From Neospora caninum Liverpool (taxonomy: Eukaryota > Apicomplexa > Conoidasida > Eucoccidiorida > Sarcocystidae), in contig NC_018397.1 in the NCBI RefSeq assembly GCF_000208865.1, positions 4,059,748-4,123,747 of the forward strand: DNA of 64,000 nucleotides, read 5' to 3'. Both the position numbers and the translations under genes were made by a program. This document shows, in pieces, positions 13,589 through 25,900 of the stretch. The notes under the pieces were generated by a model. It worked only from the letters and a program-made list of their open reading frames with translations, had not been told where the DNA came from and did no database searches. Within the stretch, counting starts at the first letter, position 1, and each line of letters begins with the position of its first letter.

Positions 13589-16211
13589 GCATAGAACTGG
13601 GTAAGAGAGCGATACGCGCAGGTACGTCAGCTTTCACCCGTTCTGACAAGCGTGGCTTTCGTCATCAGGGCAGCGCATCACGCATATGAGACGCTGAAGT
13701 CGCTACGTGAGAGGCATTGTGGGGCGGGGAGCGCAGGGGGTGCGCAGTCAAGTAGGAACCTCGGGCATTGGTGTGTAAAGGTATGTAAAAGCTGGAGGGG
13801 GTGTCCAAATTCAAGTGCGCGCCGAGATGTGGCCAAGTGGAGATGCGCATGGAACAAATTTCGCGGTTTTCTCCGGCTGTGAAGAAGTGTGTGTGCATCT
13901 GCTCACATGCCTGTTTCGGAACACAAAGAGAACTTGAGAAAAAAGGCGCTGCAAAAGTGTCAAGGCGGATCCGGCCGTCTTCACTAGCCGCTGGGTTTCG
14001 GGATCCCCTCTTTTCGTGAAGTGCGCTACATCTGGAGATGTGAAAAAACTCGAGCGTTTCGCTTCTTTCCCGTTTTCCCTCGCCGCGCGCGCGTTACCAG
14101 GGCGATACATTCGCGGCGATCGATTTCGCCCAGCTGGAGCTCGCGCCATGCGTCAGACAGCATGTGAGTATCCCTTTTCGCTTCTTGTTCTCCCTTGGAG
14201 CTAGTTTCCGAAAGAGAAAGACAGAGGAGCAAGACGATACCGAAAACACGAGAGAGCGAAAGCGAGGAAGACGCGCGCGTCTTCGCCAGGGATTAGGCAC
14301 TGGTCGTTTCCTTCACTCGGTCCTTTCTTGTTTCCTTTTCGTGCTGTCCTCTCCCGTTCTCGTCCTTTGCTGTCTGAGTCACTTTCTCTCTGGGCCGCGA
14401 AGAGATGGAGGCCGGGCTCGCGCGCTTGTTTGTCTTCCGCATTTCTGCGCGTGTCTTTGCTCGCCTGGATGCACGAGTCTGCGCTCCGCGTCTTTGAGGC
14501 TTCTCGCGTGCGTTGTGCTCTCTCCGCGTCGACAGCCGGATCTTCTCCCGAAACTCGAGGAAGCCATGGCGCTTCTCGCATTCAGCGACTTGAAGGTATG
14601 CGGCGAGCCGCAACGAGAGAAAGAGAACAGAAAGCACAGCAGAGAAAAAACGCAACACAGAGGAGAGGGCGGCGCAAGAAGAGGCGAGGGAGAGTGGGGG
14701 GTAACGAAGGAAGTGGGGTGGACACAAGACAGAAGAATGTGGAGACACACGCGGTATGTGTCTCAGTGTGAAAACGAATGTGTACGTTTCCCCCGAAGGC
14801 TCGACCAGGAACTTTCGACGTTTCGGTGCCTCGCGTTTGCGCCGCTGCGTTGCCGGTGTCGTTCGGTTCATGTATGGCAATCGCGTATCCAAAACACATG
14901 CACAGGGAGCACAGAGAGAAGCGCACATTTTCGGAGATCCCTGTTTTCTGTGACTGAAGGCCCGCGATCCGTGCCTATGGGCGCAGCTGCATTTCGTGGC
15001 AAGGCGGCCTCTCCCTTGGTCGGGGTGGGAAAGGAGGCGAGGGGGAGAGATGCCTGCTACTGACAGAGAGTCGAAAAAGTGTGTTTTGTGTGTCACCCAG
15101 TGTGAAGAAGCGCAGCGACTCCTGGGAGGAATGGACCAAAGACAGCAGACTGCGCGCCGGACTGATGAGGCGATTCTCGACTTTTTCAATCTCGAACAAG
15201 GTGCGTCTCTCACGCCAGGGACAGCCTGAAGATAGGCGAGCTTCGCCCTCCTTTGTTGATACGCAACTGCGCCTTTTGTATGCTTTTCTCCTTGCAATGC
15301 GGAACGCGTTCAGAGTGTCTTGTAGAGTCGCACTGCGGCCAGGAGCGGCTCTGGCTGGGTCGCGGCTTATCTTTTTGGCCGCGGATGCGTTTGTGAGCGT
15401 ACGCGTACCCGCGGTCGCGCAGAGGGCATTCCCGTCCTGCAGACGGATCGGCAACGTTGGTGGTTTTAGACGGAGGGTGCTCCTCGGCGCTGCCTCGTAA
15501 TCGCGCCTAACTCTCCTACTGTCTACCACATAACTATTTCCCAGGTCGTCTCCGCGCCGTCCTCGTTTCGCACACGATTCGACGCGCCGCTTTTGACTTA
15601 CGCCCTCGAGATACACCGAACCCACACGTGTGAATATGTCTCTGCGGCATTCGGTGTTTAGTCTCCTCGCCTTGCTCTGGCGTCCCTCGTCCTGTCGTTC
15701 CAAGCCGGGGCTCCTCAGCGTGGCTCCCGTGTCCTCTTGTGGTATCTCCAGTACACATGTAAATTTGTATTGCCGCAGATATTCATGGATGCACATCTTT
15801 GAAATCACGGCAGCTGCCTGTTTCCCTATCCAATTACATGCCTCCATAGATGCTCTGGATAATCTCCGTGGTGTCGAGCGCAGCTGAGTCGATGTGGGGA
15901 CGCCAGGTGTACGAGAGAGCATGCAGGGAAAGCAAGAAGTCAGGTGCACAGGAGATCGGACTCACACAAATCGGGTTTGGGCTGAGGAGAGGCACTCGTC
16001 TTTCCGGAAGTGTGTTTTTTCTCTGTCTCTTGCAGAATCGGCTCTCGAACACATTGCCAAGAACGCCCTGTGGAGTCAGGAGCAAGTGCGCAAGAAGGTA
16101 CGTCGTGATCTGCCTCGTCGAAACGCCGGCCGTTTCACATGTGACTCGTGGGACTTTCCTCCTTCCTATTCACGTCTATCTATCTATCTATCTATTTATC
16201 TATCTATCTAT

Positions 16212-16248
<37 letters not shown>

Positions 16249-17448
16249 CATAGGCTTGCGACAGCTAACGCCTGCATGTGAGAGGAGCGAGGGGAGCGAG
16301 TCAACAATCGAAGTCCAAGACCCGAATATGTGTGGCGACGAGTTTTCTCCGACTCGCCGGTTCCTCGGCTGGTCGCCTCGCACGCAAGTGTTTCTGCTCC
16401 ATTGTATCTGGAGGAGCCCGTCGTAGTCATTCATTGATTTGTTTCTACCGCGGATCATTCGTGCACAGACAATATCTACTGAAGCTGTGATAATAGCAGT
16501 ACATGGTCTAGCTATGGTCTGTGGGACGGAAGACTGAGTACTCCTTTTCGCTTTTGGTCGTGAAACTGCGGACAAACGCGAAACGGTCCTTTCCCACGCC
16601 AGGACTCGTGGGAATATCGCAGGTGACTCGCTTTCCGTTTTCCAGGCAAACGGGCAAAGCGTACACAATGTGTACACCTGCGGGGGGCTGCATGCACGAT
16701 ACACTGCGTGGATGTTGCGGATGCTGTGGATGCTTGAAGCCGGAGCGCGAAGGTGTCGCATCCCTCGCGGGTTTTGACTTGTCGCTGTCTCGAGCACTGC
16801 TTCGATCTGAACCCTAGCTGAGCTTTCAGGTTTTCCCTGCTCGCTTCATTTGCCTTCTTTCTTCTGGTGTCGTGTCTGTGTGTCGCCGATCCCGTGCGGG
16901 GCGCGTCTCGGCATGTCTTCCTCCAGAAGCCGCTCTCGTGCCCCGCGCTGTTGAACCTCGCTACGGGGGCGATGTCCCTGAATGGGTCTGCGGACTTTGC
17001 CAGCGAGCGCGAGGGCCTGCCCGTGCCTCTTCCTTCGTGCACCCATCCCGACTTTGCTTCTAACTCCGCGCGCGACTCTGGTGGCTCCGCCGGCGTCTTT
17101 CCTCGGCGTCACGGCCTTCGGGCCCGAGGCTCCGGCCCCGCTGAAGAGCCGGAACGGGAGACTGGTGGGGGAGCCCAAGGCTCCAGCGGAGCCACCGACC
17201 CCGAGGGGACCGCTGGTGCGCAGGGCGCGGGCCCGTCCGGAGGGCCTCACGACCGCGCCGGCGCCGGGGGAAGGACCGGCGAAGGCCCCGAGGGCGCTGG
17301 CGGGGCGGGCGTCGCGCGACTGGCTTTTCGCAGTGGACAGGCGGGGTCTGTGACGTCTCTTGGTCGAGGGGTTCAGGGCGAACGCAGCTCAGGCACAGGT
17401 GGGAGGAGACAAGGCGACAGGGGGCGACGCCGAGAAGGCGGCAGCTAG
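11299..17448 (+). CDS. GID8: GID8/TWA1 homologue, CTLH/GID E3 ligase subunit
   Basis: GID8 is the LisH-CTLH scaffold subunit of the GID/CTLH E3 ubiquitin ligase, binding the RanBP9/GID1-type subunit and the RING pair. The exons are 11299-11516, 12372-12505, 12985-13091, 13397-13465, 14101-14163, 14536-14595, 15101-15200, 16036-16097 and 16927-17448. They give 444 residues with every phase consistent. A Gly/Ser-rich N-terminus of about 72 residues precedes the conserved core. The LisH segment reads REWTERMAEVEVYERDL then LILNFFTVNGFGEAAAEF. The CTLH segment reads SQIREAVLEGRMEEALRLID. The rest of the core (FLLKQQQLLSLIE, AIDFAQLELAP, LEEAMALLAF, DEAILDFFNLEQ, ALWSQEQVRKK) follows human GID8 almost without gaps. 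ATG at 11299 has a strong context (GCGCGATGG). The last exon adds about 150 Gly/Ala/Arg-rich residues absent from the human protein; that tail is the least certain part. Confidence 0.93.
12209..12333. repeat. (TA)n/ATAC microsatellite in GID8 intron 1
   Basis: An almost pure TATA/TATG/ATAC tract ends about 38 bases before the acceptor of exon 2. The remaining gap is pyrimidine-rich (TTTTTTCGTCCTTTGCC). Confidence 0.9.
13554..13590. repeat. (TA)n microsatellite in GID8 intron 4
   Basis: A short TATATG/TA run lies in the intron between 13466 and 14100. The rest of that intron holds nothing recognisable. Confidence 0.85.
16175..16249. repeat. Inverted (TCTA)n/(TAGA)n microsatellite, potential long hairpin
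   Basis: A run of TCTA units, with one TTTA variant, switches at 16211/16212 directly into TAGA units. The two halves are reverse complements with arms of about 36 bases. It sits in the last GID8 intron, about 75 bases downstream of the exon 8 donor. Confidence 0.9.
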
Positions 17449-20400
17449 GGGCGAGAGGCGGGGAAGGGCCAGCGAAGAGACGTACGAGATGGGAAGGACG
17501 AGAGGCTGAGCAACTGGAGCAAACACGGGCGGAACAGGGGTGTGGAGGGAAGGCGGAGTTGCGGGTAAAGGGGTGCGCATGCCGTTCCCGCCGAGTTGCG
17601 CCTCGCGAAAACGCGGTTTCCATGCCTGGTCTAGATACCACCGGCTGGTCTGTTGACCGTGTCGGCTGGGTTTCCTTTTGCTGGCTCGCGCACGAGGAGG
17701 CTGTGTCGGCTCCCGCGCGCGCGCTGTCGCGGCTCGTCTCGGAAGGCACAGAGCGGATTTATCGTGGTCGGTGCGTGAAACAGTTTCGGTTGCGGATGAG
17801 CGGGTTGTAAACGTGATAGGCTTCCACCTATACTCCCGACGCCGTTTCTGGGTTCCCCTTCTCTCCTGTCTGCCGTTTTACCGTGAGGTCCGGTTTTCGA
17901 AATGGAACGAGTCGCAGATTGAAACGTATCGCCTCGGAAATGCCGTGCTCAGTTGGAAAGGAACCGCCGATGTCATCGCAGAGGCATGCGCAGCTGTTGG
18001 ACAAACGGAACAGTTGTTTTTCACCTCGGCAGTTAGGCTCTGTTTGCGAGGGACAGCCGCGCGGGGGCTCGAGCCGACACGAGTCGCGTACAGACGTTGC
18101 GGGCGGGAGTTCGGCGACTGGATTAGAGCAACAATAAGATCAAAACACAGTCCACTCGAGTTGAGGCCCCGACAGCTTGTCTGAAGCAGCACGTTTGTTA
18201 GAAGAGCCTCGGGCTGCGAGATTTGTCGCCTCTCTCGCTGCTGCTCTGTTGCCGTTCAACCCAGCTTCTAGAAGACGAAAACAGAGGAGACTCTCGCATA
18301 CGTATTTCCTCGAGACAGGCACAAGCTCTCTGAAGTACAACTACCTACGGAGCGTTCCCTCTGAGACACTAGCGTAGCCACTGAACGTTTCCCCTTTGAT
18401 TTCGTGCTTTTTCGCTCCATCTAGTGTATGCCACGTTCCTTTTCTAGCTGCAGCGTGGCTGCTTCAGTGGAGATACGCCTGAAAAAACGTGCAGGAGGCC
18501 CTGTCAATGGATAGCCTGCAGACGAAATGCGACGCGGATGTCTCTTTTTACGGAAACACGCGACCACGGAACGACGCGTCGAGTCTCCTGGAAAAGACGG
18601 CGTCTCCTTCATGCACTGATCTAGAGGCCCCAAAAAAGGACAAACCCCGACCGGACTTTTGAGAGTCTGGACCTGCTCGTCTGCGGAGCAGGGGGGACAT
18701 CCACACTTTTTAGCGAGTAATCTGCTGGCACCGACCCCTTCACCGACGCTGACGAACGCACCGCAGGGCGGGGTTCCTAGTCGTGTTTCCTTCGCCTTTT
18801 TATCCTTCAGTGTCGGAAGAGAGAGCACAGGACTGTGCAAGACGGCTCCGGACTGGCGGAACGGAAACGGTAATCAACTTCTTACGGGTCTCCCAATCGT
18901 GCAATCCGCCGTCAGCCGCATTAGGGCATACAGAGGAAGAGCATATGGTATAAGCCCCAGTGGAGTTAGAAACTGGAGAGCTCACTGGAGCACCGAGTAA
19001 GCGTTGACCTGTTTTTGGAACTCTGGTCGGCTTAACTGGTATCGCCGCGACGCCCTGTCCGAGTGTTTCCGTTCTCCAGAGACGTCTCTCTCTTGTCGAG
19101 CACTTGGAGGAGTTCTTCGGCGGTCGCGTGGCCTAGACCTGCTTTCTTACAGGCCCAGAGAAGGCGTCGGCGCATCTTCTGACGGCGAATTTTCTTTGAG
19201 CATTCCATTCGTTCCTCTCGTGAAAGCGGACTCGCTGGCACAGGAGCGAAGCGAATTCTTTTCTTCGCAGGCGCGTCGCAAGTCTGTCTGGGGCGACGCC
19301 GGGAACGGGCACGAACAGTTGCCCCCATCCTCGACAGAAGGAACATGAAACGGCGCTGCGTCTGATCGAAAATAAAGAAAAGAACTGTAGCGAAGATGAT
19401 GAAATGACATCTGCGCATTCACTCAACGAGGCTGCGCCGCGCCTCAAAGCACGTGATCGATTAGGCGGGCAGAGAGATAGCTAGGTAACGCACGACGCCG
19501 CGAAACTCGCCCATGCCAACACGCGGGCTCCGGGTGTACGCTGCAAAACGGCACATGTTCAGGGATTTCCTGTCATGTACCTGAATTGACAAGTCGGAAA
19601 AGGAGTCTCTGCTGACCGAACAAACTGGGCGAGAAGCCTGCAGATGCCGGCGCAAGCCTCAAAATCAAGGGGGAACAGTTCTTCGACAACCGACTACGAC
19701 TCCCCGCTCACCGAGCACGTGCACACCGTGTTTGCGTTCACGTATGTTCTCGAAAAGATTGCTTTTCTCCACCCGAGCAGGAAACGACGCGGCTTTGAAT
19801 CGAGACGGAGACATCGAGATATCTCAAGTCGCTTGATCACGGGAATCCTCTCGACGTCCGCAGAACTCGACGGCCGAAAGCGCGTTTGCGTCTTCCTGGT
19901 GGATACACTCAAACCAGCATCGATGATTGACCCTCGTGGCGACACTGAAACAGTTTCGTCTCCTTCCCTTTGCAGAAACTTCCAAAGCGGAGTGGGCCTA
20001 GAGCCACCCTCTGGATTTTGTGGGGCTGAGGAAGACGAAGAAAAATCCCTTCTGCCTGTTGAGCCGACACACGAATAGCTGCGCGTACAGAGAGGAGAAC
20101 TCGTTCACCGCTGCACGAGACACCCGAACCGCTAGGCCCCTGAAGCCATCAGTTTCCCTCAAGAACGGTCCGCCTCGAAAATCGGTTGTCTCTCACAGAC
20201 TTAGGTGGTGGGAGACATCTTCGCAGGGTGCCCAGAACCGAGGACGCGCGCAGCTGAAGTGCACAGGCTGCCACAGGTAATTTTCACATTTCCTCACATG
20301 CCATAGGCTTGAAACGCTATGTGAGTGACGCTTCCAGCTGAATGCAGTCTCGGTTTATGCGAATTCTGCGCGCAGCTGTCTGAATAACAACGCGATCGGG

Positions 20401-21751
20401 GAGAACCGTGGCAGCGTTTCCAGCTGGGGCCGTCTCCTGACTTTTTACGGTTTCCGTCACAGTTCCCTGGTTAGAGGCCTTTATCAGCTGCTGACGTTTT
20501 TGTGCTACAACTACGGGATCCAGCACTGTTCAGCTGCACGCCTGCCGCAGACAGATCTGAATCCGTTTGAGGGAAGGTTGCGGGTGCGACGCCTGGATGC
20601 TACCATGTTGCGTCAGCTCTTTGAAATAGGCAGAGCGCTCTTCGTTGAATAGAAACCGGCTTTGAGAGAAAGATGCCGCAAGTCAGGAAACAAGTCAGGT
20701 GACGCACAACGGCACGCACTCTCCGGAAACCCGCTCTCGTGGCATCGATCCTGTGAGTTAAGCAGGTCAGAAAGTCGAACTGCGCTCGACTGGGGAAACC
20801 AAATGTCTTTTACTTAAGCGTACAGTACACAGAGCAAGAAAGAATAAGCAAGCGCAATTGCAGACCAAAGGGAATGTCAGCCCGGAGGTAGGAACGACGA
20901 AAAGGGTAGAGACGAAAGAGTAAAGAGACGAATACTTGGGGGAAAGAACGAGGCACACATATGATCTGCCTATACAAGATGAGGATCAAGTGCCTCAGAG
21001 CGATAATCAGCGAGTTGCCTCTCGAAAAATGTTGAAGGGTGGACCGCTCTGCACTCCTAGCATTGCAGGAGCATCTTCACCAAGAACATGTAGGTTTGCG
21101 AACCCTTGCAAAAGTAGGATCTCAGACACCTCCGCACAAACAGCCGAGTCTTCCGCTACGGCTGCCCCACGCCAAAAGGCGAACCGAACAAAGTAGGCAG
21201 AAAACAGCTCGGACCTGTCCACGCCTTCCGTGTGACCCAAACATCGCTACAGCCTCGCGCCTTCTCAGGGACAAATCCTATCTATGAAATTTTAAACCTT
21301 CCCGCGATACATGAAATCCGGGGCTACCTGAGGAAACGCGTTCCTTCGCGAAAACAGAGAAACCTAAAACGAACCTATGCATCGTTTCCCGTCTTCGCCT
21401 TCCCTACGCTCTCTCTCGTAGCTTCCACTTTTTGGAGCAGAGCGCTCCTCCAATCACTCCTCCCTGTGTTTACCTTGGCAAAAAAGGCAACCCTCCAAGA
21501 CCCCGAGGCGCGCCTGCGTGTCCCCGTCTCTGTTTTCACTCGCAGCTGTGTTGCGGCACAGCTCTGATCCAGAGTCGTCCGTCGATTAAGACAGCTGTCC
21601 AGTCGAGCAAATGCCAGCACCTGGTCTCTCGGTTATCCATCACTGCGAATCGTGCCTCGGGCGCCTTTCCCGCGTCCTCAGCCGTTCCGGAGAAGGTCAG
21701 CACGCCGAGCACGAGACCGCACACGCCCCTAAACCCTAAACCCGCGCCCCG
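17449..21751. other. Gene-poor region downstream of GID8
   Basis: About 4.3 kb hold no recognisable gene. The first few hundred bases are probably the GID8 3' UTR, and the last part the 3' UTR of the minus-strand CBM20 gene. The longest ATG-initiated frames (for example 19644-20078) show no domain or splice-supported continuation. The pyrimidine/purine strand bias seen near the genes is largely absent. Confidence 0.5.
21727..21743. repeat. Interstitial telomere-type repeat (two CCCTAAA units plus CCC)
   Basis: CCCTAAACCCTAAACCC is present, that is TTTAGGG on the minus strand, the heptamer used for telomeres in this group. It lies 8 bases beyond the stop codon of the CBM20 gene. With only two units it may be chance or the trace of a repaired break. 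Confidence 0.6.
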
Positions 21752-22976
21752 CTACAAGCCCTGGGCATCCCCTCGGCCCCAGGAGTCTTGAATCACCCGT
21801 GCAGCCTCGACACCTCTCGACATATTCGGTTGGACGAGTTCCTGCAAACGGCGGAGATCTAGAACGTGGTTCTGTCCAGGCTCCCAGATGACGTAATTGC
21901 CTTCTTTGATGAGGTATTTATACTCGACGCGCGTCGTCTCTGGTTTTCAGGGAGAACGCAGCAGCCACACACCAGCACACGGGAGGTGTAAATTCACTGG
22001 CCACGCAAGAGTTGCCATGTATCAGGTCCGTTGACAGAGGGCTAGTAAGTGCGCGATCGACCTCCGCCATGTTTTTAGCACGGCACACGGTAGACATTTC
22101 CCCTTCATTTAACATCGCGCAAAGAAAAGGGCTATACCCTGCACGTGTCACAAGACGGATGGTCCCTGGATGCCGGCTGCGGCGGGACGCTCGGGACACT
22201 TTTGTGAGTCGCGAGTCAGCAATCCTGAGTGCCCCAGTACACCCAATCATCGGCATGGACAGAAGTCGCAGCGTCGAAAATGGAAAGGCGAACTGTAGCA
22301 CAGCGATCAGCACTCTCACCTCTCGGAAACTTGAGCTCGCACTGCCAAATGTTGTTCTGGGTCCAAATCATGTTCACGGCCTGCTCGGCGATCCAGCTAC
22401 CTAGGGTCGCGTCGCTCCCAACGAGGCAGACGTTCTGACCGAACTGAACAGGGGAAAAGAATCACACGGGGAAATGCCGCGTACATACAGGTCAGAACAT
22501 GTGCACTCGGTAGTCTCTGCACACTGCGTGCGCCGCCGGGGTGACCTCGCTCAGGGCCCGCCAAACATCCGATCGTGTCGCCGGTATCCCCCCGCCGTGT
22601 TTTTCGTCCTTCGGCAACATACGCTGGGGAAATGAAAGGGAGAGTAGCTGGGCGAGGCTGAGACCGAGTGTGGTGCCGGAAGCGCGTGGAACTCTCTCGC
22701 TGGCGTCTCGCTTACGCGTGTTTGGACGGGGACTTTGAAGACGACTTGCCGCATGGAACTGGCTTTCTCCCTCCGAATCACCTCCTCCAAGGCATTTTGG
22801 TAGATGCGAATCTTTCTTTCTTTGATTTTTTCCCGGTATTTCTCCTGAATTCTTCGGCGTTCCTCAGCCGTGGCAGGAGGGCGAGGTGTCGGCACACTGG
22901 CCGGCGGCTCCAGCGTCAGTGCGCCTTCCGCGCACTGTCTGTCGAGGTCATCGAAACCGTCACAAATCATGGTCAT
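21752..22976 (-). CDS. Small CBM20 starch-binding domain protein
   Basis: CBM20 modules bind starch-type alpha-glucans, and coccidia store amylopectin granules. The minus-strand exons are 22976-22716, 22443-22320 and 21939-21752, giving 190 residues with phases 0 and 1 and GT-AG borders. Residues 1-40 are acidic then Pro-rich. Residues 38-75 form a charged helix (EERRRIQEKYREKIKERK), probably a coiled coil. The CBM20 domain runs from about residue 75 to 160: RQVVFKVPVQTR / FGQNVCLVGSDATLGSW, then IWTQNNIWQCELKFP / ETTRVEYKYLIKEGN and VIWEPGQN. The two aromatic binding positions (Trp in LGSW, Trp in VIWEP) and the Lys of EYKY, known from glucoamylase, are kept. No catalytic domain is present, so it is likely a glycan-granule adaptor or targeting factor (inference). 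There are two close in-frame ATGs (22976 and 22970); further 5' exons cannot be excluded. Confidence 0.88.
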
Positions 22977-25900
22977 TTGTAAAGGGCAAGTGAATCAAAG
23001 AGGTTCGTGACTCACAAAATCGGCTTCTTTCGAGAAATGCAGTCCCGGGAAAACGGACTCGAGCGACGGTGTCACGGGCGGTCTTTTCACGACGGACTCC
23101 AGTCCACGTCGCGCCGCTACACGCCTCTGCCGTATAGACACTCACAGCCACAGGATCAAGACCTTCCACAGAAAAACCACATTCCGGCTGTTTTCCGTAA
23201 GAGGAAAAGGAGGCTCTTTTGCGAGGGAACTGCGAGTTTTTTCACTCGCTGCGTCGCTTGGCGCGACAGCTGACGGTCGGGGTACCCACGGAAGAACCGG
23301 CAAGGAAACGACTTCATTCACACACACCCCGGCCTCAGAGACGGAATCCAGCAGAGCGTTGAAGAAAGAGAAATCAGATGTCCTGCTGAAACACGAGGAA
23401 CGATTCACGAAGGTCTTTGTTGGCATGAACCGTGGGCGGGCAAAAGGAAAACCGTGGCCCCGTGCATGCTAAAACTACTGCACGAAAAGAGGGCAGAAGC
23501 AGCAAAAACTGATCAGGTGACCGCCCAGGGACAAGCTGATCCTCCGCTCGTTCTCCGGTGCTGAGCAACTTCCTCAGCGAAGTTAAAGTGGTTTCCCGAA
23601 TGAGCAAGACGGTAGTACGAAATGGAAAGAGTGGTTTGGACGCGGAACTTTCGGTGCGATCTTTATCGCATCTAAAAAGAAGATGGTGTGTTCTGCCCGG
23701 GATTATCCAGGCCTGGCGCACTGGCTGACCCGCCACTGCGTGGGCGAGCAGGCTGGACTGGAAAGGCACAATGGAATGTCCATCAGAAGACTCCAAAGAA
23801 GTTAGGTGGTACGTTAAAGGTCGATTCTTTGTAGAGGGGATTGCAGGTTCGAGGTGAAACTGTCCACTTTTCTCCGAACACCCCAGAACTCACAAGACTC
23901 TGTCGAGTTTTTCCCAGCCGATGACGGGAAGATAACTGGGGAGTTACCTTCCCAAGGGCTGGTGTGCGTGTACTCTCGTGAAACTCTATTCCCACCTGGA
24001 CGTTGAATTGACAATTCTGGTCTAGCGATTGCAGCGTACTGTGCTGCAGCGGGTCATCAATTGCCCGCATAGTACACATTCGGACTCGATTACGAGTCCT
24101 GATGACCATACAGGGCTTTCTCTTTAGATGCCAGCACGTGCTCAATGCCTTCTGAATCCAGAGCCAGTCATCCTGTCACTGGTAAAATGCTATGGCGTTG
24201 GACTACAGTGCGTCTTGTCGCAAGCAATGCATCAATCAAAAGTCCACAGAGCACTGCGCTTAACGGTAAGCGCGACACATCAGCAACAGAGAGCACCTTT
24301 TGCTGGTACCACCGACGTTTCACAATGCCATGGAGTCACGTTCAAATGGAACAACATCTACGCAGAAGAGCATGCAATGCAGTTGACTAGACAGATCTCT
24401 ACTGGCGAAATAACCGTGCTTCCCTGAGTCACTGCAGCCACAGACAATGTTCCCACTCTTCAGACAAGACTCCGGACTGACTAGCCCGTTGTTCAGTCGC
24501 TGAGAACACAAGCTGCTGTGCTTCAGCTTCGCGTATCGTCGGTCACGTGACGACGGCCATCTTCAGCATTCGTACCTGTCGACGGTACACCATACCTTGT
24601 TGTCAAGTCCGTCGGGGTGCACGGTCGCCGTCGTTAGCGTTGTGGACAATCCCTGGCGTACGATGCTGTCACTTTGCTCTCCCGCCCTGTTTCCTCACTC
24701 CGAAGACGCTATCACCACTGACTCTCTGTGCACTCTTCTTAAAGGGCCATTTGCCTGACAGTTCCAATGATCACGTGACAACAGGGACTAAACCGCCCGT
24801 TCGCCACCCGAGGGCGTCACGTCATTGTTCTACTGAGCCGAGGTTCACGTCTCCTGAGTTCTGCTGCAGCTACTTTTGATTTTCTACGGGCAGTTCCTTC
24901 GCAGACCCCCGCTAATTTCGGAGGGTGAAGGCCGCGCAAGCTCGCCGGAGGCGACTGAAAACCTTCGGCTCATCTCTATCAGCGGGGTGGGGGTGCGAAA
25001 TTCTTTTGCCTCTCCAATACAGTGCCCACATTAAATACACAACGCGGATGCCTCGCTGTACAAGAGGCACGCAGTCAAAAAGGTCGGAGTGTTGTTCAGG
25101 CGACAGTCCAAGAGTTGTAAAAACGGTGGAAGAATTGTTGTGCTGGGTTACACTTTTCCTTGGCATCCTCAGGATTCTGCACGCTTCTTGTTGAAACGTA
25201 GATATGACTGTACTTTCTATTTGCCTGCACTTACCATGCACCACACTGCATTTCTCTGACTTTGCGTGAAACAGAGAAACCCCATCGGGTTAATTCTCCC
25301 TTTTTGGTTGACATTCACGATTCATCAGTTCGGTGGCCTCGCCTTGTGAGCTGTTCAGAAGAAGCATTTGGTCGTACCGCTCACACTGCGCTTCAGCCGC
25401 GCCACACCAAACACGGAAAATAGGTTTCCCTTTTATCCAGAGGCTCCCTGTTCGTTTGTGCCGGGAAGCATGGCCGTGTTTTGTCCAAATGTTGGTTCTG
25501 TTAGGGAGACAAGCTGCTTGGCTCCTATTTAGACCGCCTCTTTGCTTCGGTAAGTACTCAACTTTATACATTTCACCGGCACTGGAGAGACTCGAAAGAG
25601 TGACATCTTTCTTACACACTGACCGCCCTGAGTGTCCGGGGAGACCGGCCGTCATAGGAGTTTGTTACATTTTTTGACAGGTTGCAGGAGCCCGCAATTG
25701 GGATCGTATCCAGACGTTTTTCTATATAGGGGACTCTTGAAAATCGCATCACCGAAAAAGATAGAAGGCTCACGACGTGTAGCAGACCATCTGTTTCACG
25801 CACTGCACTCTCCCCTAGAGAGAGCGGCAACAGTGTAGATATAACACCGTAATTTCCCTACTAGAGGGTCATAGATTCCTAGCGGTATTTACTACCGGGG

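Noticed and set aside
16175..16249. Open frames with repeated SIYL or IYID residues
   Set aside because: These are translations of (TATC)n and (TA)n microsatellites, not proteins.
19644..20078. ATG-initiated 144-codon frame in the gene-poor region
   Set aside because: There is no recognisable domain, strand bias or splice-supported extension. It is too weak to list as a gene.
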